From: Echinicola sp. 20G
Lineage (GTDB): Bacteria; Bacteroidota; Bacteroidia; Cytophagales; Cyclobacteriaceae
Length of the DNA stretch: 64,000 bases
Reading direction: 5' to 3'
Assembly: GCF_015533855.1 (NCBI RefSeq)
Contig: NZ_AP024154.1
Coordinates: 127,001-191,000, forward strand
Shown: in pieces, positions 35,159 to 43,424 of the stretch
How positions within the stretch are numbered: the first letter of the stretch is position 1
Layout of the letters: each line of letters opens with the position of its first letter
Notes under the pieces: generated by a model
Databases searched by the model: none
What the model saw: only the letters and a program-made list of their open reading frames with translations
What the model was told of the DNA's origin: nothing
Program-made: the position numbers and the translations under genes

Positions 35159-36451
35159 ATGAATATATTATTATTAGGTAGTGGAGGTAGAGAGCATGCC
35201 TTTGCTTATAAAATTGCTAATAGCCCAAAGTGTAAACAACTTTTCGTAGCCCCCGGAAATGCTGGCACAGCATCCATAGCTACGAATGTATCCCTTGGAA
35301 TTACAGATTTCCCAGCACTTAAATCCTTTGTGCTAGACAATACTATTGACATGGTTGTAGTAGGCCCTGAAGAGCCTTTAGTCAAAGGTGTAGCAGACTA
35401 TTTTGCCGACCAGGAAGAAACCAAAAACCTACCCGTTGTGGGACCAAAACAACTAGGCGCTACATTGGAGGGAAGCAAGGATTTTTCCAAACAATTCATG
35501 CAGCGTAACAATGTCCCTACCGCTGCTTCAGAGACCTTCACCAAAGAAACAATCGAAGAAGGCCTCCAGTTTATCAAATCCCAGAAATTACCGATCGTTT
35601 TAAAAGCGGACGGGCTTGCAGCCGGAAAGGGCGTTTTGATCTGTGAGAGTTTAGAAGACGCTGAAAGCTCTTTCAAAGAAATGTTGCTTGAAAGCAAGTT
35701 TGGAGCTGCTTCGGACAAGGTAGTCATTGAAGAGTTCCTGACTGGAATTGAACTGTCTGTGTTTGTGGCAACCGATGGAAAAAACTATAAAATTCTTCCA
35801 GAAGCAAAAGACTACAAGCGAATCGGAGAAAAGGACACCGGCTTAAATACCGGAGGCATGGGAGCTGTAAGCCCAGTACCTTTTGCAGACGCATCTTTTA
35901 TGCAAAAGGTAGAAGAAAAGGTCGTGAAACCTACCATTGAAGGGCTTGAAAAGGAAAATATTGATTATAAAGGATTTATCTTCATCGGGCTAATGAACAC
36001 CAATGGGGAGCCTTATGTAATCGAATACAATGTCCGTATGGGTGACCCTGAAACCCAGGCTGTACTCCCACGAATCAAGAGTGATTTTGTAGACCTTCTT
36101 TATGCTATCGGCACTGGCAAACTTGCCGATTATTCCCTTGAACTAGAAACATTCACCGCCACTACTGTAGTAATGGTAGCTGGAGGTTACCCCGGTGCTT
36201 ATCCAAAAGGCGATGTGATCAGTGGCCTGGGAGATCCCAATGGCAGCAGCATCACGTTCCATGCTGGTACCACTCAAAATGAACAAGGTAAAGTAGTAAC
36301 CAATGGAGGAAGAGTTCTAGGAGTGACCGGTAAGGGAGGAAGTGTTGAAGAAGCGTTGTCAAACGCGTATTCCAGAGTAAATGAAATTACCTGGAAAGAT
36401 GTCTATTACCGAAAAGATATCGGGCAAGACATCCTAAATTATGGTAAATGA
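35159..36451 (+). CDS. purD: Phosphoribosylamine--glycine ligase
   Basis: Makes glycinamide ribonucleotide in de novo purine synthesis. The 430-residue ATP-grasp protein begins MNILLLGSGGREHAFAYKIA and contains VVGPEEPLVKGVADYF, LEGSKDFSKQFM, PIVLKADGLAAGKGVLI, EEFLTGIELSVFV, TGGMGAVSPVPF and the metal-binding EYNVRMGDPETQAVLP. All PurD landmarks are present and length is normal. It follows recQ by 17 bases and precedes the PSP1 gene by about 57; co-transcription with recQ is likely but functionally accidental. Confidence 0.97.
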   Translation: MNILLLGSGGREHAFAYKIANSPKCKQLFVAPGNAGTASIATNVSLGITDFPALKSFVLDNTIDMVVVGPEEPLVKGVADYFADQEETKNLPVVGPKQLGATLEGSKDFSKQFMQRNNVPTAASETFTKETIEEGLQFIKSQKLPIVLKADGLAAGKGVLICESLEDAESSFKEMLLESKFGAASDKVVIEEFLTGIELSVFVATDGKNYKILPEAKDYKRIGEKDTGLNTGGMGAVSPVPFADASFMQKVEEKVVKPTIEGLEKENIDYKGFIFIGLMNTNGEPYVIEYNVRMGDPETQAVLPRIKSDFVDLLYAIGTGKLADYSLELETFTATTVVMVAGGYPGAYPKGDVISGLGDPNGSSITFHAGTTQNEQGKVVTNGGRVLGVTGKGGSVEEALSNAYSRVNEITWKDVYYRKDIGQDILNYGK

Positions 36452-36508
36452 TACCATAATTTATTCACGAGGAATCCCCTGTGGATTCCCTAAATAATAG
36501 ATAGAGTT

Positions 36509-37954
36509 ATGGCAGGATGTAGTAGCTGCTCGACCACTTCAGGAAGTGGAGGGTGTCAAAACAATGGCACTTGTGGTACGAGCGATTGTAATAAAATGAA
36601 TTCCTTTGACTGGCTGTCCCATATGGGCATTCCGTCAGTGGACACCTTTGATATTGTAGAGGTAAAGTTTAAAGGAGGCAGAAAGGATTACTTCCGAAAT
36701 GTAAATCACCTAAAACTGACCACTGGTGACCCTGTGGTCGTAGATGTCCCTAATGGTCACCATATCGGATATGTTTCCTTACAAGGTGAGTTGGTGAGGC
36801 TGCAGATGCAGAAAAGGAAAATCAAGAATGACGATAACATCCTTAAGATTTACAGGCTTGCCAATCAAAAAGACTTAGAAAAATGGGAAGAATCCAAAAA
36901 TCGTGAAATCCCAACTTTATACAGAACTAAGCAGATTATTGATGAAGTGAAATTGGAGATGAAGTTATCTGATGTCGAATACCAGGCAGATAATTCCAAA
37001 GCCACTTTTTACTATTCAGCAGATGATCGTGTAGACTTCAGGGAACTGATCAAAATTCTTGCCTCAGAATTTAAAATCCGCGTGGAGATGAGACAAATCA
37101 GTCTTCGCCAGGAAGCAGGAAGACTGGGAGGTATCGGTGTATGCGGGCGCGAGCTTTGTTGCTCCACTTGGATTCATGACTTCAAAAGTGTCAGCACATC
37201 AGCGGCAAGATACCAGAATTTATCCCTAAACCCCACCAAGCTCTCAGGTCAGTGCGGAAGATTAAAATGCTGCCTTAACTATGAGTTGGACACTTACATG
37301 TCTGCTTTGGAGGATATCCCAAACATAGAAAAGCCATTGCTGACTGAAGCGGGACAGGCAAAACTCCAGAAAACCGATATTTTCAGAAAGTTGATGTGGT
37401 TCAGCTACAACAATGAAAATAATTGGTATTCGATAGATTGTGATAGGGTCAAAGAAATCATTGAAATGAACGAAGAGGGCAAAAAGCCTTTTAGTTTGGA
37501 GTTAAATGACATGATGGATGTTGAGGATGACAAAAACAAATCCAATATGGATTTGGAAATGCTCGACAAAAAATTCCAGAGCAAAAACAAAAAACGGAAA
37601 AAGCGCAAGCCTAAACCAAAAGCTCCTAATCAATCTGCTGGCCAACAACAACAGCCAAAGGCAAATCAACCAAACGCTCCACAAGAAAATCAAGGTGAGC
37701 GCCAAGGTAACACGCCTCCTAGATCAAGGAATCAAAGGAGAAAGCCCTCAAACAGAAAACGAGGTGAAGGGAGTCCTAAACCGGCCAATGCTTCTCCTCA
37801 AAACAAACCTGCTAGAGGCCCAAAAAGTACTCCCAACAAGGAACCAAATACTCCTCAAGCATCGAATCAACGACCTAAGAGTAACAAAAGAAGAAATAAC
37901 AATCCAAGAAGGAAAAACAACCGCGGAAATCAAGGCAACAACAACAATGATTAG
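36509..37954 (+). CDS. PSP1 domain protein (RicT/YaaT-like) with long basic disordered tail
   Basis: The N-terminus is Cys/Gly/Ser-rich (GCSSCSTTSGSGGCQNNGTC), then a PSP1 domain spans about 35-290: GDPVVVDVPNGHHIGYVSLQ in parts, YYSADDRVDFRELIKILA and RLGGIGVCGRELCCSTWIHDF, followed by SGQCGRLKCCLNYE, whose cysteines in relatives help bind iron-sulfur clusters. RicT works with RNase Y in Bacillus and related PSP1 proteins are common next to gldH and holB genes in Bacteroidota. The last 130 residues are Pro/Asn/Gln/Lys/Arg-rich low complexity, ending RGNQGNNNND. The gene overlaps the gldH start by eight bases (ATGATTAG). Confidence 0.88.
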   Translation: MAGCSSCSTTSGSGGCQNNGTCGTSDCNKMNSFDWLSHMGIPSVDTFDIVEVKFKGGRKDYFRNVNHLKLTTGDPVVVDVPNGHHIGYVSLQGELVRLQMQKRKIKNDDNILKIYRLANQKDLEKWEESKNREIPTLYRTKQIIDEVKLEMKLSDVEYQADNSKATFYYSADDRVDFRELIKILASEFKIRVEMRQISLRQEAGRLGGIGVCGRELCCSTWIHDFKSVSTSAARYQNLSLNPTKLSGQCGRLKCCLNYELDTYMSALEDIPNIEKPLLTEAGQAKLQKTDIFRKLMWFSYNNENNWYSIDCDRVKEIIEMNEEGKKPFSLELNDMMDVEDDKNKSNMDLEMLDKKFQSKNKKRKKRKPKPKAPNQSAGQQQQPKANQPNAPQENQGERQGNTPPRSRNQRRKPSNRKRGEGSPKPANASPQNKPARGPKSTPNKEPNTPQASNQRPKSNKRRNNNPRRKNNRGNQGNNNND

Positions 37955-38423
37955 TCAACCGATGTTAAGTCGATTAGTAACTTTAGCATTAATTCTTATA
38001 TCATTTTCCGCTTGTAACAATTCTCGGGTTTACGAGGAGTATCAAGGAATGCAGAAAATGTCATGGGCAGTAACTGACACAGTTACCTTTGAAGTAGATA
38101 GTCATAGAGAACGAAAAGTACTATCAACTTTGAGGGTCAAATACAATGACAGTTATGATTACCAAAACCTTTATGTGAGGTATCTTTTAAAAGATAGCCT
38201 TAACAACACCTTGGACAATGAGCTTTTAAATTTAAACCTCTTTGATCCAAAGACAGGAAAGCCACTTGGCGAAGGGTTTGGTAACGCATTCACCCAAATA
38301 GACACTCTTCCGCTTAATAACCTACTTGCCAATAGCAAAATTAAAGTTCAGCTCATCCAATATATGAGAAGCAATGAGCTTAAGGGAATTGAATCTGTAG
38401 GAATCAAATTAGAAAAGGAGTGA
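37947..38423 (+). CDS. gldH: Gliding motility lipoprotein GldH
   Basis: Required for gliding in Flavobacterium; tied to the gliding/type IX secretion machinery. I place the start at ATG 37947, overlapping the stop of the PSP1 gene, giving 158 residues; ATG at 37962 is possible. A longer frame in this phase from 37518 is a shadow of the PSP1 gene. The lipobox ISFSAC (Cys23) follows a hydrophobic signal. GldH landmarks are the YEEYQGMQKMSWAVTDTVTFEV stretch, LYVRYLLKDS and FDPKTGKPLGEGFGNAF. It is absent from the usual length-based listing because its start lies inside another frame. PSP1-gldH order is common in Bacteroidota. Confidence 0.9.
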   Translation: MISQPMLSRLVTLALILISFSACNNSRVYEEYQGMQKMSWAVTDTVTFEVDSHRERKVLSTLRVKYNDSYDYQNLYVRYLLKDSLNNTLDNELLNLNLFDPKTGKPLGEGFGNAFTQIDTLPLNNLLANSKIKVQLIQYMRSNELKGIESVGIKLEKE

Positions 38424-38442
38424 TGAAAATCACTCCTTTTCT
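38411..38442. terminator. Bidirectional terminator overlapping gldH and helicase stop codons
   Basis: A 14-bp perfect stem (AGAAAAGGAGTGAT at 38411-38424, complement at 38429-38442) closed by a GAAA tetraloop. It contains the TGA of gldH and the TGA of the convergent helicase gene. Confidence 0.8.
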
Positions 38443-41400
38443 ATTTCCTGCTTTATCTTGGTTTGCAGTAAATCTTCCCTATCCATCCAATGTTGTCGGC
38501 TAAAAACATAGCTGACATTCCAGCCTTTTTCCTTTAATAGTTGAGGATGGTAAACAAATGCCTCCTTGGCAGTCTTGGCCGCAAAAAGTCGATTATCATC
38601 TGTCAATATCGCTCCAATGTATTGATCTCCTTCTAGTAATTCTAAGTCCATCATCCTTGAAACCGAACTATCTTTCACCTTATGGTTACCATAGGTACCT
38701 ATTAATTTATCCTTAAGGTACCAAGATGCCTCAAAGCCACCAGCTGTCTTTTCCTCAATGCTTACTGATTCTCCTTTGGATACTTTTTCAGCATACTCCA
38801 AATAATCCCTTAGCACTTTTACTCCGGAGTTGATCAACTGGCTGTTTTTAAAATCCGAATGGTCAATACTGGATATTACAATAACCTTTCTTCTGGCCCG
38901 AGTAACTGCTACATTAAGTCGGTTAGCCCCTCCCTCTTTGGAAAGCAGCCCAAAATTTGCACTAAATTTACCTGCTTTGTTCTTGGCATAACCAATGGAA
39001 AATATAACGACGTCAAACTCATCTCCCTGAACATTTTCAATATTTTTGACCTTTATCTTTAAGTGTTTTAACGCTTTATTCTCCATCACCTTATCATTGA
39101 TCAGCTCCATCTGAAAATAGTTAAAGGTAATGACTCCAACCGAGAGTGGCTCTTCCTCATTCTTCAAAAAGTTTAAAATCTCTAACACTTTTTCTGCCTC
39201 CACTTGGTTGGTTTGCTTATCCCAAACCCCATCTACTTTGATCCATTGATAAGCTTGCTGTGCCTGATTCATGGATGTCATTTCAGGAAGCATGGTCAAT
39301 TGCCCCTCATAAAAGTGTTTGTTGGAAAACTCAATCAAGGACAAATGCCTACTTCTGTAATGCCCCTCTAAACTGTATTTTTTGAAATAATTGGAAGCCA
39401 AATCAAGTAAAGATGTTGACTCCAACGCTATCCCCTCTTCCTCAGTTTCCAACCTCACTTTATAAAGATCAAAAGGTTGCAACTGCTGACTATCTCCTGC
39501 AATTACTACTTGCCGACCCCTAAGCATGGCAGGCAGGCCTCTTTCAGCAAAACATTGGGAAGACTCATCAAAAACCACTAAGTCAAACCTACTATCCATC
39601 GGAAACAAAGCAGATACAGTTTCTGGTGATGCCAACCAACATGGCACCAATTTGAACACTTCTTCCTCAAACTTCTCTACCAATTTTTTTACACTCCATA
39701 TTCGCTTCTTCTTATTTACCTGGTGGGACAAATCCCGATAGGTAATTAGGTTGTTGAGGCGGTTATAAGTCAGTTTTTTAAAGGTGTTTTCCCGTAATCT
39801 TAGTTCTGTAATGAAACGACTCAATTTTAACTTTTCCTCTACCGCCAAAGAAAACCCTTCCAAAATATCCTTGACCTTATGCAAGCTCATTTGCTGCAAT
39901 ACAGGATATTTTTTTTCAATATGTTCAATCCAGCCAAACCTCAATCCAGCCAAAAAAATCTGTCTTAGGTCTTCAAAATCCCTACCGGGATATTCATCAA
40001 TCAGTTTATTGATCACCTCTTTGTCGATAGCTCTTAATTTTCTTTTTAGCCTGTCCAAAGCTACCATTTCAGTAAAATCCTGAGTAATGGTCTCTTGGAC
40101 TTTGAGTAACTTTTCATCATCAGAAGCGGTTAACAGGTGCTTGATCTGAATATCACTGAAATAATTCCTCCAAACCTGAGATTTGAACTCTATCAATCCA
40201 TTGATTCCAATAAACTCATTCAATATCCTTCTAAACTGTTCATGGTCTACCTTTTCAAATATCAGATATGGAGTCAACACTCCTAAATCCTCCAAAATAA
40301 ACCTAGCCTTCATGGCTTCTGTCAAGATGTGAAACTCGTGATTAAAAACAGTAAAATCAAAAGGCTTTGGAGGCAAGCTAACCCACTCTTTTCTCTCCAA
40401 AAGCGTATATTGGTGATTGATATTCAGTCTATTCTCCAACATCTTTACCAATACCATCAAGCTTTCTTTATCGTCTTCTAGCCCATTTGTTTTCAATAGA
40501 CTCCACACTTCTTTGAATTCCTTTTTATAAAACTTCAAAGACAAAGACTTCCACCAAGAATCTTTCATTTGAAGAACATGAAGCACTTTTTGGTACATAT
40601 GCTCCACCTCACCATCTTCAATTGACCATTCCACTCCTTCCTCAGAAAGCAACTTCTTCACAATATCCACTTTGTTCTCTAGCCACAACAAATCCAAATC
40701 ACCCTTGGGGTATTTCATCAGCCTCTTCAAGGCCAAATAAATATCCTCATTGGAGATCACACCTCGTAACTCCTCCAGTCGCTTATTTTGCTCATAAGAC
40801 TGGTACATCAAAGGAAAATCAAATGGTTGATATAGTAGGTCAGAAAGGATATTTTCCGCTGTGGATTTTAAATCTTTGATTTCATCCAAATTCTCTTTGA
40901 ACCGATGAATGGCGTTGGCTGTAAACTCTGCAAAATCTACCCGGTGAAGCCAGAATGAATCGGCACTTTCATACTTTGGATGGTAATAGAGATACTCTTT
41001 GAAATCCATTAAAAATTCATCCAAATCTCCCCAGTGATAATACTTATAATACTGGGTAAGGTTCAAATGTTCATCATCAAAAGAAGAACTGATATAAAGT
41101 TCCTTGATAGGCGCCCCGCATTCTTCAGTATTAAAAAGGGCATGCCGATAATCCTCCAAAAACTCTGAATGGTTTTCTATTGTCCGTACGGTCTGGACAA
41201 AACTTCTTTCAAGCTGGATGGCATCTAGACTCCTATTCAGTTCTTGATAGTTTTCCAAAGAGCTGATCTGGCTAGAAAGCTGCTTAAAAAGATCATTTCT
41301 ATCAGCTCTAAAATCATGCACCAAAGCCAAAAAGGCCCCAAAACCTTGTTCTCTTAAGCGTTGATTTACTACATCCAGGGCAGCACGCTTTTGTGATACA

Positions 41401-42410
41401 ACCAAGACTTTTTTCCCTCTGGAAACAAAGTCCGTAACCAAATTACAGATCAATTGGGACTTCCCTGTTCCTGGAGGGCCTTCTACGACACAAGAACCTC
41501 CTTCTCTAACTGCATTCAAAACCTCTTCTTGACTTGCATCCAACGGAAAAGTATTGAACAAATTACCATCAACGTAAGTAGTTTTATCTTCCTTATCCTG
41601 TGTAAACCAATCCGTAAAAAGCTCCTCTAGGTCTTTGGCTGAATATTGGGACTTAAGCTCTTCATAATCCCTCACCAAAAAAGAACTTTTCTGTGAAAAC
41701 TGCCCAAGAATCGCATAAGGTTTTAGTTCAAGAATGCCTGTTTTCCAATTCTCCTCTGATGTTGACCGATTGGTATCTTTAAACTCCTCTAGTTTATTTT
41801 CAAAAAGCTCTTGGGTAAAATTAAGGGACAGCTCTTTTTTGAGATATTGATACAGCTCGGTCCTAAAAGGTGTAGGTTCTTTACTGAAATTCTCTAAGGC
41901 ATTCTCCCACCATTCTTTTTTTAATACCTGCTGGTTAGCTTGGGCATAAGCCAAAAGAAAGGCTTTATTAATAAAAGGCTGGTCACCGGACTTTTTCTTG
42001 ATTTGCCACTCCCGACCTTCCAATTCCAGTTTCACCGGAAAAAACAGCAATGGACATCTGATCAATTGGTCATTGGCCAACTTCCCCTCCACAAATGGCC
42101 AAGCCAAAAAAAGGTTCTTTTCGCCACTTTCCTCCTCTGCCAACTTCACTTGCAACTGAAGTCTTTTTAGTCGATTGGATATTTTATTTATAGATGAATC
42201 CCGTGCATCTTCAGAGGAAATAAGTGGAATGGTTTTCTTCCTACCCAAAAGTTCTTCTATGTAATCAAAGGGATTATCCGTTTTTAAAAACTGGAGTTCT
42301 TTCAGGTCTATCATTTGGGAGGTAATCAGCCTAGGAAGGTAGATAGATCTGTTTCTGGCTGACAAATCCATTAACCTATTCATATAAACCTGAAAGACAT
42401 CCTGTATCAT
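38430..42410 (-). CDS. Large SF1 (UPF1-like) helicase with DUF4011-type N-terminus
   Basis: A 1326-residue protein. The first 300 residues (LMDLSARNRSIYLPRL, LIRCPLLFFPVKLELEGREW) resemble DUF4011-type regions. The SF1 Walker A GPPGTGKSQLICNLV is near 311-325, a long helical insert spans about 380-900, motif II is LVVFDESSQCFAERGLPAML near 945, motif III is VIAGDSQQLQPFD, and motifs V/VI are NVQGDEFDVVIFSIGYAK and RLNVAVTRARRKVIVISS near 1170. The last 90 residues (YIGAILTDDNRLFA, LLKEKGWNVSYVFSRQHWMD) look like a degenerate Vsr/MTES_1575-type endonuclease domain. RNA/DNA unwinding is certain at family level; biological role is unknown. It is a lone gene next to an SDR gene and no defence genes. 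Confidence 0.82.
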   Translation of the reverse strand: MIQDVFQVYMNRLMDLSARNRSIYLPRLITSQMIDLKELQFLKTDNPFDYIEELLGRKKTIPLISSEDARDSSINKISNRLKRLQLQVKLAEEESGEKNLFLAWPFVEGKLANDQLIRCPLLFFPVKLELEGREWQIKKKSGDQPFINKAFLLAYAQANQQVLKKEWWENALENFSKEPTPFRTELYQYLKKELSLNFTQELFENKLEEFKDTNRSTSEENWKTGILELKPYAILGQFSQKSSFLVRDYEELKSQYSAKDLEELFTDWFTQDKEDKTTYVDGNLFNTFPLDASQEEVLNAVREGGSCVVEGPPGTGKSQLICNLVTDFVSRGKKVLVVSQKRAALDVVNQRLREQGFGAFLALVHDFRADRNDLFKQLSSQISSLENYQELNRSLDAIQLERSFVQTVRTIENHSEFLEDYRHALFNTEECGAPIKELYISSSFDDEHLNLTQYYKYYHWGDLDEFLMDFKEYLYYHPKYESADSFWLHRVDFAEFTANAIHRFKENLDEIKDLKSTAENILSDLLYQPFDFPLMYQSYEQNKRLEELRGVISNEDIYLALKRLMKYPKGDLDLLWLENKVDIVKKLLSEEGVEWSIEDGEVEHMYQKVLHVLQMKDSWWKSLSLKFYKKEFKEVWSLLKTNGLEDDKESLMVLVKMLENRLNINHQYTLLERKEWVSLPPKPFDFTVFNHEFHILTEAMKARFILEDLGVLTPYLIFEKVDHEQFRRILNEFIGINGLIEFKSQVWRNYFSDIQIKHLLTASDDEKLLKVQETITQDFTEMVALDRLKRKLRAIDKEVINKLIDEYPGRDFEDLRQIFLAGLRFGWIEHIEKKYPVLQQMSLHKVKDILEGFSLAVEEKLKLSRFITELRLRENTFKKLTYNRLNNLITYRDLSHQVNKKKRIWSVKKLVEKFEEEVFKLVPCWLASPETVSALFPMDSRFDLVVFDESSQCFAERGLPAMLRGRQVVIAGDSQQLQPFDLYKVRLETEEEGIALESTSLLDLASNYFKKYSLEGHYRSRHLSLIEFSNKHFYEGQLTMLPEMTSMNQAQQAYQWIKVDGVWDKQTNQVEAEKVLEILNFLKNEEEPLSVGVITFNYFQMELINDKVMENKALKHLKIKVKNIENVQGDEFDVVIFSIGYAKNKAGKFSANFGLLSKEGGANRLNVAVTRARRKVIVISSIDHSDFKNSQLINSGVKVLRDYLEYAEKVSKGESVSIEEKTAGGFEASWYLKDKLIGTYGNHKVKDSSVSRMMDLELLEGDQYIGAILTDDNRLFAAKTAKEAFVYHPQLLKEKGWNVSYVFSRQHWMDREDLLQTKIKQEIEKE

Positions 42411-42416
42411 AAGCGA

Positions 42417-43229
42417 TTATTTAAATGGAGAATCCTTTTCTTTAGCCATGTGATTATAAACGATCCCATCCATTATTCCTGGTATCCATTTATTCAAAAA
42501 CACAGCCAGTTTTCCTTCTCTGGTCAAAACCAAATCCCTCCGTCGCTTTAAAGTTGCTTTAAGGATATGCTGGGCCACTTCTTCAGCCGTCATCATGTCA
42601 CTCTCATTCCTTGGAGACTCTCCTTGTGAGCTGCCATCAGCTGTCAAAGCATTATTTCTGATATTGGATGCAGTAAACCCCGGGCAAGCTACCAGTACAT
42701 GTACCTCTCTTTTCATGACTTCTGTCCTTAGTGATTCCAAGAAGCCATTCATGGCATATTTACTGGCTGTATAGGCAGTTCTCGCAGGGGTTCCTCGATA
42801 CCCGTTTATAGAGGAAACCCCAATGATTGAGCCCTTGTTTTTGATTATTTGTGGTAAGCAATATTTGGTAGCATATACCGTCCCCCAAAAATTGGTATCC
42901 ATCACTTTATGAAATATTTCTGTATCCAGTTCCTCAAACAAGGCCCTCATGGATATGCCCGCGTTATTGACCAAGATATCTATCTTTCCAAAATGTGATT
43001 CCACTTTTTCGGCCATCATGCGATTGTCATCTTCAGAACCCGCATCTGCCAAAATCCCCAAGCATTCTACCCCTTCTCGTTGTAATGTCACCAAGCTATT
43101 ATCCAGCTTTACTTGGTTTCGTCCAGTTATGGCTACTTTGGCCCCTTCTTTTCCAAAAACCATTGCACACGCCTCTCCAATTCCAGAGGTCGCCCCTGTC
43201 ACGATAACTACCTTGTCTTTAAACTTCAT
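42417..43229 (-). CDS. Short-chain dehydrogenase/reductase (SDR)
   Basis: A 270-residue classical SDR: TGATSGIGEACAMVFGKEGA near 11-30, NNAGISMRALFEE near 88-100, the catalytic Ser in GSIIGVSSINGYRG, and YTASK with the catalytic Tyr/Lys at about 153-157. The C-terminal segment (RNNALTADGSSQGESPRNESDMMTAEEVAQHI in parts, LVLTREGKLAVFLNKW) is typical of the group close to human DHRS7B and bacterial ketoreductases. Substrate unknown. It stands six bases upstream of the helicase gene on the same strand and could share its transcript. Confidence 0.9.
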   Translation of the reverse strand: MKFKDKVVIVTGATSGIGEACAMVFGKEGAKVAITGRNQVKLDNSLVTLQREGVECLGILADAGSEDDNRMMAEKVESHFGKIDILVNNAGISMRALFEELDTEIFHKVMDTNFWGTVYATKYCLPQIIKNKGSIIGVSSINGYRGTPARTAYTASKYAMNGFLESLRTEVMKREVHVLVACPGFTASNIRNNALTADGSSQGESPRNESDMMTAEEVAQHILKATLKRRRDLVLTREGKLAVFLNKWIPGIMDGIVYNHMAKEKDSPFK

Positions 43230-43266
43230 TATTCATTAAAACTTTAAGCCTAAAGATAATCATTTC

Positions 43267-43301
43267 ACAATATTTGGGAAGATTCAAAAAAAGAATATTG
43301 T
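43267..43301. repeat. 8-bp inverted repeat in the SDR-rlmD divergent region
   Basis: ACAATATT at 43267-43274 and AATATTGT at 43294-43301, 19 bases apart, between the divergent SDR and rlmD genes. AT-rich, so may be chance; an operator is possible. Confidence 0.25.
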
Positions 43302-43410
43302 TCGAAAGATCTTTTTTACATTTCCCCTCCTATTGAAGAGCAATATTCAAAAACCCATCAGAGTTCCTTTGACACTTGCCGTGGCCTTGTGGCTTTTCAA
43401 AGATTATGAT

Positions 43411-43418
43411 TAATTTTG
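43411..43418 (+). promoter_or_regulatory. Candidate -7 element for rlmD
   Basis: TAATTTTG fits TAnnTTTG and ends seven bases before the chosen rlmD start, implying a very short leader; a weak TTGTG at 43388 sits where a -33 element would be. Confidence 0.35.
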
Positions 43419-43424
43419 CAGCCT

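Noticed and set aside
37518..37946. Upstream extension of the gldH frame
   Set aside because: It runs through the low-complexity PSP1 tail in another phase; GldH with its lipobox starts at 37947 or 37962.
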